Part shown: positions 1-8,556 of the stretch, one piece after another
Numbering within the stretch: the stretch's first letter is position 1
Layout: every line of letters starts with the position of its first letter
Source: an actinobacterium LLX17
GTDB taxonomy: Bacteria; Actinomycetota; Actinomycetes; Propionibacteriales; Nocardioidaceae
Length of the DNA stretch: 64,000 nt
Assembly (NCBI GenBank): GCA_000471045.1
Contig: KI301992.1
Coordinates: forward strand, 2,409,452 to 2,473,451
Direction of reading: 5' to 3'
The notes under the pieces: model-generated
Database searches by the model: none
Told to the model about the DNA's origin: nothing
The model's input: the letters and a program-made list of their open reading frames with translations, nothing else
Position numbers and translations under genes: made by a program

Positions 1-1261
1 CACCGGCGCAGCGCGGGTTCGACCGCCGGCTCAGACGCGGACTCCGGGACAGCAGCGGCGCGGGTGCCGTCACCGCCGGGGCCGGGGCACCGCCGGCCTC
101 GAGGCGCCGCTCGATGCGGTCGAGCCGCGCGGCCATCTGCTCGACCCCGCCGTGGCCGCCGGGCACGAGGATGCGCGCACACATCAGCTCGAGCAGCAGA
201 CGAGGTGCGGTGGCGCCCCGGAACTCGGTGAGGGCGGTGTCGGTGATGTCGGCGATGCGCACCAGCTCGGCCGGCCCGAAGGCCGTGGCCTGGGCCCGCA
301 GCCGGTCGGCACGGTCGCCCGGCGCCTCCAGCAGACCGGTCTCGAGCGCGTCGGGGACGGCGCGCAGCACCACGAGGTCGCGCAGCCGCTGCAGGAGGTC
401 CTCGGCGAAGCGGCGGGGATCCTGCCCGGACTCGATGACCTTGTCGACGACGCCGAAGACCGTGGCGCCGTCGGCGGCCGCGAACGCACCGATCGCCTCA
501 TCCAGCAGGGAGTCAGGCGTGTAGCCGAGCAGCTGCACGGCCAGCGGATACGTGACGCCCTCGGGCCCGGCGCCACCGAGCAGCTGGTCGAGGATGCTGA
601 GCGTGTCTCGCACCGACCCGGCGCCGGCCCGCACGACGAGCGGCATGGCTGCGGCGTCGAGCGTGACGCCCTCGCTGGCGCACAGCTGCTGCAGGTAGTC
701 GCCCAGCGTCTTGGGCGGCACCAGCCGGAAGGGGTAGTGGTGCGTGCGCGAGCGGATGGTGCCGATGACCTTGTCGGGCTCGGTGGTGGCGAAGATGAAC
801 TTCAGGTGCGGCGGCGGCTCCTCGACGAGCTTGAGCAGCGCGTTGAAGCCCTGCGGCGAGACCATGTGGGCCTCGTCGATGATGTAGACCTTGTAGCGGC
901 TGCTGACCGGGGCGAAGAACGCGCGCTCGCGCAGGTCGCGGGCGTCGTCGACACCGCCGTGACTGGCGGCGTCGATCTCGATGACGTCGACACTGCCGGG
1001 CCCGCCGCGCGCCAGGTCGCGGCAGCTCTGGCACTCGCCGCACGGGTCGGAGATGGGGCCCTGCTCGCAGTTGAGCGCGCGCGCCAGGATGCGGGCACTG
1101 GTGGTCTTGCCGCAGCCGCGCGGGCCGCTGAACAGGTAGGCGTGATTGACCCGGTTGGCCGCGAGCGCGTGCCGCAGAGGGTCGGTGACGTGGTCCTGAC
1201 CGATGACCTCGGCGAACGTCTCCGGCCGGTAGCGGCGATACAGGGCGAGGGGGGCATCCAC
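1..1261 (-). CDS. dnaX: DNA polymerase III subunits gamma/tau (5' part; 3' end outside window)
   Basis: Clamp-loader ATPase that loads the beta sliding clamp during replication. I chose a GTG start at 1261; the protein then opens with a typical DnaX N-terminus (VDAPLALYRRYRPETF). A Walker A motif GPRGCGKTT lies at residues 46-54, and a four-cysteine zinc site (C65, C74, C77, C80) follows, as in bacterial DnaX. A DEAH-type Walker B (IIDEAHM) and the sensor stretch FATTEPDKVIGTIRSR come next. About 420 residues are visible; the proline/alanine-rich stretch at the window edge suits the start of the tau tail. The SRP RNA gene, often immediate upstream of dnaX in actinobacteria, is here about 7 kb away on the same strand. 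Confidence 0.95.
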   Translation of the reverse strand, partial: MDAPLALYRRYRPETFAEVIGQDHVTDPLRHALAANRVNHAYLFSGPRGCGKTTSARILARALNCEQGPISDPCGECQSCRDLARGGPGSVDVIEIDAASHGGVDDARDLRERAFFAPVSSRYKVYIIDEAHMVSPQGFNALLKLVEEPPPHLKFIFATTEPDKVIGTIRSRTHHYPFRLVPPKTLGDYLQQLCASEGVTLDAAAMPLVVRAGAGSVRDTLSILDQLLGGAGPEGVTYPLAVQLLGYTPDSLLDEAIGAFAAADGATVFGVVDKVIESGQDPRRFAEDLLQRLRDLVVLRAVPDALETGLLEAPGDRADRLRAQATAFGPAELVRIADITDTALTEFRGATAPRLLLELMCARILVPGGHGGVEQMAARLDRIERRLEAGGAPAPAVTAPAPLLSRSPRLSRRSNPRCAG

Positions 1262-1313
1262 CTCAGCAGGGTATCCGCCACCCCGGACACCGGTACCCGC
1301 CCGCACGACCGAC

Positions 1314-2021
1314 TCAGGTGGGCACGATGCCGGTGCGGCCGTCCCAGGTGCCGTGCTCGGCCAGCGGCCGGAACCGCAAGGTCGTGAACTCGTGGTGAAA
1401 GTCGCGACGGCGGCGCTCCTGCTCGGCGTCGGCGTGCCGTCGGGCACCCACCCCGTCGCCGCGCCCGTGGACCATGTCGGTCATCTCACGGGCGCTGCGC
1501 CAGACCGAGAACGTCGCCACGGTGCGGGGCGGTCGCATGCCGGCCAGCGCCAGCGTCGTGGCGGGGTGGTCGCGCACGAGTCGCTCGACGGGCCGGCCCC
1601 AGCGGATGAAGCGGGCCGTCTCCGGCAGGCGGGTGCGCGCCAGCGTGAACGCCACGACGGGCTCGTCGGGGTCACTGCGTCCCGCCACCTCGGGCAGGTC
1701 GGCCAGCTCGGTCACCTGGCCCCAGCGCCGCAGGAACTCCAGCCGCACGTGCCAGCCCTGGGCGAGCGAGGCGCCCAGCCGGTCGCGCTCGAGGAACCGG
1801 TCGAGCGCGGGCGCGTCGTCCCACGCGGCGAACAGCGCCAGGGTGCGCAGCTGCATGCGGTCGGGCGAGACGACCGGCGCACCGAGCGCCATGCCGGCGA
1901 GCGGCTCGGCGTGCCGCAGGCCGGGCGTCCGGTTCCTACCCGCCGTGCGCGCCCACGCTCGCCCAAACGTGCGCAGGGTGGCCGTCGGCGCGACCCGGAC
2001 GAGGTGGAAGGAGTGGAGCAC
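1314..2021 (-). CDS. Spheroidene monooxygenase (CrtA)-like protein
   Basis: A 235-residue protein of the CrtA-like family often labelled spheroidene monooxygenase in actinobacteria. The true substrate is unknown, since no carotenoid genes are nearby. Visible hallmarks are LALFAAWDDAPALDRFL near residue 60, GWHVRLEFLRRWG, RFIRWGRPVERLVRDHPA, a WRSAREMTDMVHG block, and DFHHEFTTLRFRPLAEHG near the C-terminus. It starts with GTG three bases after the stop of the upstream hydrolase on the same strand, so the two are almost certainly co-transcribed and translationally coupled. The family call is good; the reaction is not established. Confidence 0.7.
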   Translation of the reverse strand: MLHSFHLVRVAPTATLRTFGRAWARTAGRNRTPGLRHAEPLAGMALGAPVVSPDRMQLRTLALFAAWDDAPALDRFLERDRLGASLAQGWHVRLEFLRRWGQVTELADLPEVAGRSDPDEPVVAFTLARTRLPETARFIRWGRPVERLVRDHPATTLALAGMRPPRTVATFSVWRSAREMTDMVHGRGDGVGARRHADAEQERRRRDFHHEFTTLRFRPLAEHGTWDGRTGIVPT

Positions 2022-2024
2022 GGC

Positions 2025-3044
2025 TCAGGCGGAGTGCTCGACTGGCTGCTCGAGCGGCTTCTCGGTGGGCAGCTCGAGCGTCTCGAGCCAGCGGTCGACC
2101 GCCGCGTAGGCGGCCTCTCGCGGCTCCTTGCGGGAGAGGAAGACGTCGTGCCGTGCCCCGGCGATGGGCAGCGAGGTGACCGCGTTGCCAAGGCAGCCGG
2201 TCCACCGGGCGATCTGCTTGACGTCGAGCACCGAGTCGGAGCTGTCGACCTCGGCCCGGTGCTTGCGGGCGTACCAGGTGCGGTCGGAGCGCAGCACGAG
2301 CGACGGCACCCCGACGTCGAGCCCGCGGTGCAGACGCGCGTGGCCGCGGCGCACGGCGTTCAGCCAGCCGTACGTGACGGGGAACCCTTCCAGTGGCTTG
2401 TAGCCGATGTTGTAGGTCCACTCGCCGAAGTGGTCGGCGTGCAGGCTCGTGCCGTACGCGTCACCGGGCGGCAGCTTCATCCGGTCGAACGGCCGGAATC
2501 GGGCCAGGACGCGGATGACCTGGGTGCCGATGCCGCGCATCAGCGCCGTGCCCTGCAGGTCGAACCACGGACTGTCGAGCAGCAGCGCGGCGACGCCGGC
2601 GCCCTGCGCGCCGCCGGGCCCGGCGTTGATGCGGTCCAGCCACAGCGGCAGGATCAGCCCGCCGGTGGAGTGGGCGCCCAGGACGAGCGGCAGTCCGCCG
2701 GTCTCCTCGCGGATGATGGCGAGGGACGCATCCAGCTCGGGGTCGTACAACCGCAGGTCGGACACGTAGTGCGGCGTCTGGCCCTCGCGTCGCGAGCGGC
2801 CGCACTTGCGCAGGTCGAGGGCGTAGAAGGCGAAGCCGCGCTCGGTGAAGAAGTCGGCGAGCTCGGTCTGGAAGAAGTAGTCGCTGAACCCGTGGACCCA
2901 CAGGAACGCTGCTCGGGGCTGCGACGGCGGAGTGCGACGCACCAGCGTCGCGACGACATCACCCTCGCCGTCGGGGTCGACGCCCAGCTCGATGGTGCGC
3001 TGCTCGTACCCGTCGCCGAGCTCGTCGGCCAGCCAGTCGGACAT
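2025..3044 (-). CDS. Alpha/beta hydrolase, S33/monoacylglycerol-lipase-like
   Basis: A 339-residue serine hydrolase, probably cytoplasmic with a lipid or ester substrate. The oxyanion strand is FLWVHGF (residues 48-53), the nucleophile elbow GAHSTGG places the serine at about residue 126, and a late GARHDVF supplies the histidine. I chose the ATG at 3044 (MSDWLADEL) over one seven codons upstream because homology-like sequence starts there. It is the first gene of a pair with the CrtA-like gene. Only 32 bases separate its start from the divergent exporter gene, so the two promoters must overlap. Confidence 0.75.
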   Translation of the reverse strand: MSDWLADELGDGYEQRTIELGVDPDGEGDVVATLVRRTPPSQPRAAFLWVHGFSDYFFQTELADFFTERGFAFYALDLRKCGRSRREGQTPHYVSDLRLYDPELDASLAIIREETGGLPLVLGAHSTGGLILPLWLDRINAGPGGAQGAGVAALLLDSPWFDLQGTALMRGIGTQVIRVLARFRPFDRMKLPPGDAYGTSLHADHFGEWTYNIGYKPLEGFPVTYGWLNAVRRGHARLHRGLDVGVPSLVLRSDRTWYARKHRAEVDSSDSVLDVKQIARWTGCLGNAVTSLPIAGARHDVFLSRKEPREAAYAAVDRWLETLELPTEKPLEQPVEHSA

Positions 3045-3076
3045 GCCTGAAGGATAGCCACGCACAATAGGACGCG

Positions 3077-4393
3077 ATGTCTGAGATCCACGACCGCCAA
3101 CGCACGCTCGACCTGGCCCTGCGGGTCGGCGAGCTGCTGCTCTCCAACGGCGCGGGCGCCGCCGACGTGACGGCGACGATGTCGTCGATCACCCACCACC
3201 TCGGCCTGCGCCAGGCGCTGGTCGACGTCACGTTCACGACCCTGACGCTGAGCCACACCACGGCGATCGACGAGCCGGTGCTGTCGATGACCCGGCACGT
3301 GACGCACCGGGAGACCGACTTCGCCGACCTGACGGTGGTCGACTACGTCGTGAGCCAGCTGCTGGCCGACGAGATCAGCCGCGAGGAGGCGGCGTCCGAG
3401 GTCGCGCGCATCGCATCGTCCGGCCATCCCCGTCCGCGGTGGGCCATCACCGCGGGCTCGGGGCTGACCGGTGCGGGCGTGGCGCTGCTCCTGGGTGGCG
3501 ACTGGATCGTGCTGCTGATCGCCGCGGTCGCCGGGTCGCTCATCGAGATCCTGCAGCGCAAGATCGCCCGGCTCCGCCTGCCGTTCTTCTACTCGCAGGT
3601 CGCCGGCGGCCTGTTGGCCACGACGTTCGCGGTCGCCCTCCGCGCGCTGGACGTGCCCGTCAATTCTTCGATCGTCGTCACCGCCAGCATCATCATGCTG
3701 TTGGCGGGACAGGGCTTCATCGGCGCGATCCAGGATGCCCTGACGGGCTTCTACATCACGGCCAACGCCCGCATCCTCGAGGTGATGATCGCCACCGCGG
3801 GCATCATCGTGGGCGTCTCCGCCGGCCTGAGCATCGGTCGCTCGATCGGCGTCGAGGTCAGTCTCACCCCGGGCGCCGCCGGGTTCAGCGACACCCCCAC
3901 GGTGGCCCTCGGAGCGGCCATCGCAGCCGGCAGCTTCGCGTTCACCGCCTACTCCCCCAAGCGGGTCGTCGTCCCGGTCGCGCTGCTCTCGGGCGCGGCG
4001 TCGGGCCTGTACTTCGTGCTGACGACGCACGGCGTCGGGCGGGCCGCGGCCGCCGGTGTCGCAGCCGTCGCGATCGGTCTGGTCAGCTACTGGGTCGCCG
4101 GCTGGTTCAAGGTCCCGCCGCTCGTGGTCATCACGGCCTGCGTCGTGCCCCTGCTGCCGGGTCTGTCGATCTACCGTGCCCTGTCGATGCTGGCTGCCGA
4201 GGACTTCAACGGGATGATCGCCATGATCACCGCTGCGGCCGTGGCGTTGTCGCTCTCGGCCGGGGCGATCCTGGGCGAGTACATCGCGCAGCCGCTGCGC
4301 CGCGAGTCCCGCAAGCTCGAGCAGCGCCTGAGCGGCCCCCGACTCGTCGGCCCGCTGCGGGCCCGCGCCGTGGCCAAGAAGCAGAAGGGGTAG
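3077..4393 (+). CDS. Threonine/serine exporter family protein (ThrE-like)
   Basis: A 438-residue membrane protein with the two-part ThrE architecture. A soluble N-terminal domain (about residues 1-125) contains the family stretch LLLSNGAGAADVTATM and later HRETDFADLTVVDYV. About ten hydrophobic helices follow from residue 128 to about 415. It ends in a basic tail. The related corynebacterial ThrE exports threonine and serine using the proton gradient; substrate here is inferred. An AGGA ribosome site lies about six bases before the ATG. It is convergent with the next gene, leaving two bases between stops. Confidence 0.85.
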   Translation: MSEIHDRQRTLDLALRVGELLLSNGAGAADVTATMSSITHHLGLRQALVDVTFTTLTLSHTTAIDEPVLSMTRHVTHRETDFADLTVVDYVVSQLLADEISREEAASEVARIASSGHPRPRWAITAGSGLTGAGVALLLGGDWIVLLIAAVAGSLIEILQRKIARLRLPFFYSQVAGGLLATTFAVALRALDVPVNSSIVVTASIIMLLAGQGFIGAIQDALTGFYITANARILEVMIATAGIIVGVSAGLSIGRSIGVEVSLTPGAAGFSDTPTVALGAAIAAGSFAFTAYSPKRVVVPVALLSGAASGLYFVLTTHGVGRAAAAGVAAVAIGLVSYWVAGWFKVPPLVVITACVVPLLPGLSIYRALSMLAAEDFNGMIAMITAAAVALSLSAGAILGEYIAQPLRRESRKLEQRLSGPRLVGPLRARAVAKKQKG

Positions 4394-4395
4394 CC

Positions 4396-5799
4396 CTAGT
4401 CCGCGGCGTCGGCCAGGGCGGTCTCGACGGCGCGCCAGAACGTGGGGTAGGCGTAGATGCTGTTGCGGAGGGTGGCGACCGGCACCTCGGCCCGCACGGC
4501 GACGCCGAGGCCGGAGACGGACTCGCCGCCGGCCGGGCCCACGAAGGTGGCTCCGACGAGGACGCCGCGCGCCGCGTCGACCACGACCTTCACCACGCCC
4601 TCGTGGCCCGGTCCGTGCACGAAGCCGCGGCTGCTCTCGCCCAGCGGCGCGACCCCGATGCGCACGTCGATGCCGCGGTCACGGGCCTGCTTCTCGGTGA
4701 GGCCCACGCCGCCGACCTCGGGGTCGGTGAACGTGGCCCGCGGGAAGGTGTCGTCGTAGTCGGGCACCTCACGGCCGAGGATCGCGTCACCCGCGCGCTG
4801 CGCCTGATACATCGAGACGTGCGTGAAGGCACCCCGCCCGACGACGTCGCCGATGGCCAGCAACCAGTCCGACGCGTCACCCTCGACCCGGCCGGTCTCG
4901 TCGACCGTGAGCGAGCGGCCCGCCTCGACGCCAATGCTGTCGAGACCGATGTCGTCGATGTTGTGTCGGCGTCCGGCGGCCACCAACAGTCGCTCGGCCG
5001 TGACGGCGCCGTCGGCGAGGGTGACGGTGAAGCCGTCGTCGCCCCCTTCCGACACCCCGTGGTCGACGCGCTCGATCTTCACGTCGGTCAGCACGGTCAC
5101 GCCCTCGGCGCGGAGCACGTCGGTGAGCACCTCCGAGGCCTCGGGATCCTCGGGCCCGAGGATGCGGGGTCCCACCTCCAGCACCGTGACCTCGGAGCCG
5201 AAGCGAGCGAACGCCTGCGCCAGCTCGAGCCCGATGGGACCACCGCCGATCACCGCGAGCGACGCCGGCAGCGTCTCGGTCTCGAGCGCCTCGCGGTTGG
5301 TCCACAGCGGGGTGTCGGCCAGGCCCTCGATCGGCGGGACCGACGGGCGCGTGCCGGGGTTGAGCACGACGGCACGGCGGGCGTCGAACCGTGAGCGGGT
5401 GCCGTCGGCGCCCTCGACCTCGACGGTGCGCTCGGCGACGATGCGGCCGTGGCCGCGCACGAGTGTGACGCCGGCGTCGGTCAGCCGGTCGGCGGCGACG
5501 GTGTCGTCCCAGTGGTCGGTGGCCTGCTCGCGGATGCGGCGCGCCACCACGGCGAAGTCGGGCTCGACCGTGGCGGCGCCGGCCAGCTCCGGCACGCGGC
5601 GGACCTCGGCCAGCGCGTTGGCCGCGCGGATCAGCATCTTCGACGGGATGCAGCCCCAGTACGGGCACTCGCCGCCGACGAGGCGCGACTCGACGGCGAC
5701 GACCTCCAGCCCCTCGCGGGCGAGCCGGGTGGCGAGCGCCTCGCCGCCGGGCCCGGTGCCGATGACGACGACGTCACACTGCCGCACTGCTTCGCTCAT
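4396..5799 (-). CDS. FAD/NAD(P)-dependent disulfide oxidoreductase family protein
   Basis: A 467-residue flavoprotein of the lipoamide dehydrogenase/mercuric reductase superfamily. It has an FAD-binding VVVIGTGPGGEALATRLA at the N-terminus, a redox-active disulfide in GGECPYWGCIPSKM, an NAD(P) site IGGGPIGLELAQAFARFG in the middle and the FAD motif LLAIGDVVGRG. The C-terminal interface motif reads YAYPTFWRAVE and lacks the His-Glu catalytic pair of true lipoamide dehydrogenases, so the disulfide partner is probably not lipoamide. The ATG at 5799 (MSEAVRQ) fits better than an upstream start that would add 25 unrelated residues. Physiological substrate unknown. Confidence 0.8.
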   Translation of the reverse strand: MSEAVRQCDVVVIGTGPGGEALATRLAREGLEVVAVESRLVGGECPYWGCIPSKMLIRAANALAEVRRVPELAGAATVEPDFAVVARRIREQATDHWDDTVAADRLTDAGVTLVRGHGRIVAERTVEVEGADGTRSRFDARRAVVLNPGTRPSVPPIEGLADTPLWTNREALETETLPASLAVIGGGPIGLELAQAFARFGSEVTVLEVGPRILGPEDPEASEVLTDVLRAEGVTVLTDVKIERVDHGVSEGGDDGFTVTLADGAVTAERLLVAAGRRHNIDDIGLDSIGVEAGRSLTVDETGRVEGDASDWLLAIGDVVGRGAFTHVSMYQAQRAGDAILGREVPDYDDTFPRATFTDPEVGGVGLTEKQARDRGIDVRIGVAPLGESSRGFVHGPGHEGVVKVVVDAARGVLVGATFVGPAGGESVSGLGVAVRAEVPVATLRNSIYAYPTFWRAVETALADAAD

Positions 5800-5887
5800 G
5801 CGACCATCATGACGCTCCCGCGGTGAGCCGTGTCCGCACTTCTCCGCACCCGGGGTCTGGTCACCTGCCCGCACGACGACTACTGTC

Positions 5888-5907
5888 GGGTAAGCAAGCG
5901 CTTACCC
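5888..5907. promoter_or_regulatory. Palindromic operator upstream of the acyl-CoA dehydrogenase pair
   Basis: Perfect 8-bp inverted arms GGGTAAGC (5888-5895) and GCTTACCC (5900-5907) with a 4-bp spacer, ending 15 bases before the ATG of the first acyl-CoA dehydrogenase. The size and symmetry suit a TetR-family dimer. Regulation of the operon by such a protein is inferred; no adjacent regulator gene is present. Confidence 0.6.
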
Positions 5908-5922
5908 CGGCCTGGAGGTCAC

Positions 5923-7074
5923 ATGAAGCTTCGCCTGTCCGACGAGGACGCCGCGTTCCGCGACGAGATGCGGGAGTTCTTCACCACGAAGGTCCCGCAG
6001 GACATCCGCGACACCGTCGCGGCCCGCCGCGAGCTGAGCAAGGACCAGTTCGTCCGTGCCCAGCAGACCCTCAACGAGGCCGGCCTGGCCGTGCCGAACT
6101 GGCCGGTGGAGTGGGGCGGCAAGGACTGGACCCCGCTGCAGCGCCACATCTGGCACGAGGAGATGCAGCTCGCCCACGTGCCGATCCCGCTGGCGTTCAA
6201 CGCCAGCATGGTCGGCCCGGTCATCGCGGCCTTCGGCTCGCAGGAGCTGAAGGAGCGCTTCCTGCCCGCGACGGCGAACCTCGACATCTGGTGGTCGCAG
6301 GGCTTCAGCGAGCCCGACGCCGGCTCCGACCTCGCCTCGCTGCGCACCACCGCGGTGCGCGACGGTGACGAGTACGTCGTCAACGGCCAGAAGACGTGGA
6401 CCACGCTCGGCCAGTACGGCGACTGGATCTTCACGCTCGTGCGCACCAACCCCGACGTGAAGAAGCAGGCCGGCATCTCCTTCCTGCTCATCGACATGAC
6501 GTCGCCCGGTCTGACGGTCCGTCCGATCGAGCTGATCGACGGTGGCCACGAGGTCAACGAGGTCTTCTTCGAGGACGTCCGCGTCCCCGTCGGCAACCTC
6601 GTCGGCGAGGAGAACAAGGGCTGGGACTACGCCAAGTTCCTGCTGGGCAACGAGCGCGTCGGCGTCGCCCCCGTGGGCTCGACCAAGCGTCTGCTCGCAC
6701 AGGCCAAGGAGATCGCCGGCGACCGGCTCTCCGACCCCATCCTGTCCAGCCGCGTGGCCGAGCTCGAGAACGGCCTGCTGGCCCTCGAGCTCACCGCGCT
6801 GCGCGTCGTGGCGCACTCGGCCGACGGCAAGCCGCACCCGGCGTCGTCGGTCCTGAAGCTGCGGGGCACCGAGCTGCAGCAGGAGGTCACCGAGCTGCTG
6901 GTCGACCTGGCCGGTCCGGACTCCCTCGCCTCCGGCGCGGGTGACGGCTCGGACGTGCCCGACTGGTCGCGCGTTGCGACCCCGCAGTACTTGAACTTCC
7001 GAAAGGCCTCCATCTACGGAGGCTCCAACGAGGTGCAGCGGCAGATCATCGCCGGCACCATTCTGGGACTGTGA
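5923..7074 (+). CDS. Acyl-CoA dehydrogenase family protein (first of a pair)
   Basis: A 383-residue flavin-dependent dehydrogenase that should introduce an alpha,beta double bond into an acyl-CoA, or form one half of a heteromeric enzyme. Visible are the family block WWSQGFSEPDAGSDLASLRT, KTWTTLGQYGDW for FAD contacts, and a terminal YGGSNEVQRQIIAGTILGL. The ATG at 5923 follows GGAGG by four bases, ruling out a longer upstream reading. It is nine bases from the second dehydrogenase. Adjacent unequal FadE genes often form alpha2beta2 complexes that act on steroid side-chain or other bulky acyl-CoAs; that role is inferred here. Confidence 0.88.
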   Translation: MKLRLSDEDAAFRDEMREFFTTKVPQDIRDTVAARRELSKDQFVRAQQTLNEAGLAVPNWPVEWGGKDWTPLQRHIWHEEMQLAHVPIPLAFNASMVGPVIAAFGSQELKERFLPATANLDIWWSQGFSEPDAGSDLASLRTTAVRDGDEYVVNGQKTWTTLGQYGDWIFTLVRTNPDVKKQAGISFLLIDMTSPGLTVRPIELIDGGHEVNEVFFEDVRVPVGNLVGEENKGWDYAKFLLGNERVGVAPVGSTKRLLAQAKEIAGDRLSDPILSSRVAELENGLLALELTALRVVAHSADGKPHPASSVLKLRGTELQQEVTELLVDLAGPDSLASGAGDGSDVPDWSRVATPQYLNFRKASIYGGSNEVQRQIIAGTILGL

Positions 7075-7083
7075 GGTAGGGCC

Positions 7084-8202
7084 ATGGACTTCACCCTCGA
7101 CAGCGAGACGATCGCCCTGCGCGACGCCGTGCGCGGCGTGCTGGGACGCACCTACGGCTCCTCGGAGGACCGCCGTGCGGTCACCAACGACGAGCCCGGG
7201 TTCAGCGAGGACACGTGGGGCAAGCTCGCCGAGCTCGGCGCACTGGGCCTGCCCTTCAGCGAGGACGACGGCGGTGCCGGCGCGGGACCCATCGAGGTCT
7301 CCGTCGTCGCCGAGGAGATGGGCCGGGTCCTCGCACCCGAGCCCTTCGTCGAGTCGGTCGTGCTGGCCGGCGGCCTGGTGGCTGCCGCGGGCGACGACGC
7401 CCAGCGGGCCGACGTGCTCGGCCGGCTGTCGGCCGGCGAGATCGTGCTGGCTGCGGCCATCGTCGACTCCAGCGCCGGTGGCGAGGTCACCGCGAGCGGC
7501 TCCGGCGACAGCTGGACCCTGACCGGCGTCAAGGAGCCCGTTCTGCACGGTGCTCGCGCCGACCTGCTGGTCGTCACCGCACGGACCGATGAGGGTCTGG
7601 GCATCTTCCTGGTCGAGGCGGACGCCTCGGGCCTGGAGCGCACCGGCTACCGCACGCACGACGGCGGCCGCGCGGCCAAGGTCGCGTTCGACGGCACCCC
7701 GGCCGTGCGCCTCGGTTCGGGCGACCAGTCCGACGTCCTCGAGGACACGATCGCCCGTGCGCGCATCGCGTACAGCCACGAGGCCATCGGCGCGATGGAC
7801 ACCGCGATGAAGACGACGGTCGAGTACCTCAAGACCCGCAAGCAGTTCGGCGTCACGCTCAACACCTTCCAGGCGCTCAAGTTCCGGGCGGCCGACCTGT
7901 ACGTGTCGATGGAGCTGGTGCGCAGCACCGTGCTGTGGTCGACGCTCGTGCTGGCCGACGCCCCGGAGCGGGCCCGTGAGGCCGCAGCACGCGCGAAGCT
8001 GCAGGTCAGCCGCGCCGGCCGGCACATCGGCCAGGAGGCCATCCAGCTGCACGGCGGCATCGGCATGACCGCCGAGTACTCGGTGGGTCACTACATGAGC
8101 CGCCTGACCGCCATCGAGCACTGGCTCGGCGACGGTTCCGATCAGCTGCGCACCCTGGCGGCCACGGTCGGCGACCACGGGGTCCTCGACCCCATCGGCT
8201 GA
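7084..8202 (+). CDS. Acyl-CoA dehydrogenase family protein (second of a pair)
   Basis: A 372-residue partner of the preceding dehydrogenase. It has a helical N-terminal domain, a middle beta domain with weaker family signature, then TRKQFGVTLNTFQALKFRAADLYV and the FAD-binding IQLHGGIGMTAEYSVGHYMSRL near the C-terminus. The ending is shorter and differs from the first copy, as expected if each subunit supplies only part of the FAD and catalytic sites in a FadE heteromer. It is co-transcribed with the upstream gene and is followed by a palindromic repeat that could end the transcript. Confidence 0.88.
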   Translation: MDFTLDSETIALRDAVRGVLGRTYGSSEDRRAVTNDEPGFSEDTWGKLAELGALGLPFSEDDGGAGAGPIEVSVVAEEMGRVLAPEPFVESVVLAGGLVAAAGDDAQRADVLGRLSAGEIVLAAAIVDSSAGGEVTASGSGDSWTLTGVKEPVLHGARADLLVVTARTDEGLGIFLVEADASGLERTGYRTHDGGRAAKVAFDGTPAVRLGSGDQSDVLEDTIARARIAYSHEAIGAMDTAMKTTVEYLKTRKQFGVTLNTFQALKFRAADLYVSMELVRSTVLWSTLVLADAPERAREAAARAKLQVSRAGRHIGQEAIQLHGGIGMTAEYSVGHYMSRLTAIEHWLGDGSDQLRTLAATVGDHGVLDPIG

Positions 8203-8224
8203 CCGCGCCGCCCCGGACCTCACG

Positions 8225-8349
8225 CTCGGGGCGGTGAGTAGGAGGCCGAACGCACGCGCGGGCGGTGAGTGTGAGGCCGATTCGAACGCTGGATCGGCTC
8301 CCTACTCACCGCCCGCGTCGGCGTTCGGCCACTGACTCACCGCTCGGGG
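8225..8349. repeat. Nested palindromic repeat with four copies of GGTGAGT-n4-GGCCGA
   Basis: Two direct copies (8233-8249, 8264-8280) and two inverted copies (8294-8310, 8325-8341) of GGTGAGTnnnnGGCYGA, with one T for C variant. Outer and inner arms can pair to form a long cruciform or RNA hairpin. It fills the space between the end of the dehydrogenase operon and the 3' end of the SRP RNA on the other strand, so it may act as a bidirectional terminator. Its modular symmetry also resembles a dispersed intergenic palindrome. Confidence 0.7.
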
Positions 8350-8379
8350 CGTGACGTGCGGGGGCCGGCGCCGGGAACG

Positions 8380-8478
8380 CAAGGACCCCTCGCGCACCCG
8401 ACAGAGCACACTGACCCTTGCTGCCTTCCGGCCCTGGGGGAGTTGGGTGAGATGTCGCCACGCGAGGGGCTGCGCACC
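8380..8478 (-). ncRNA. ffs: Signal recognition particle RNA (4.5S type)
   Basis: On the minus strand the apical SRP hallmark GGCCGGAAGGCAGCAAGGGTC is present (complement of 8413-8433). It is preceded by CATCTCACCCAACTCCCCCAG and enclosed by a stem between CCCCTCGCG and CGCGAGGGG (plus-strand 8386-8394 and 8461-8469). An outer helix GGGGGCCGG/CCGGCCCCC (8360-8368 and 8485-8493) may extend the RNA or act as its terminator, so the ends are approximate. The RNA binds Ffh and targets nascent membrane proteins. Confidence 0.92.
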
Positions 8479-8556
8479 ACTCTACCGGCCCCCGGGACGG
8501 CACGGCGAAGACCCCGGGACCATCGTCCCGGGACCGGTCACACCGTCCGGCGCCGG

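Noticed and set aside
1314-2021. Carotenoid biosynthesis gene (crtA)
   Set aside because: The family resemblance is real, but no other carotenoid gene is in the window, so the pathway was not assigned.
5902-8223. A 773-codon minus-strand frame across both acyl-CoA dehydrogenases
   Set aside because: Low-complexity composition and complete overlap with two well-supported genes.
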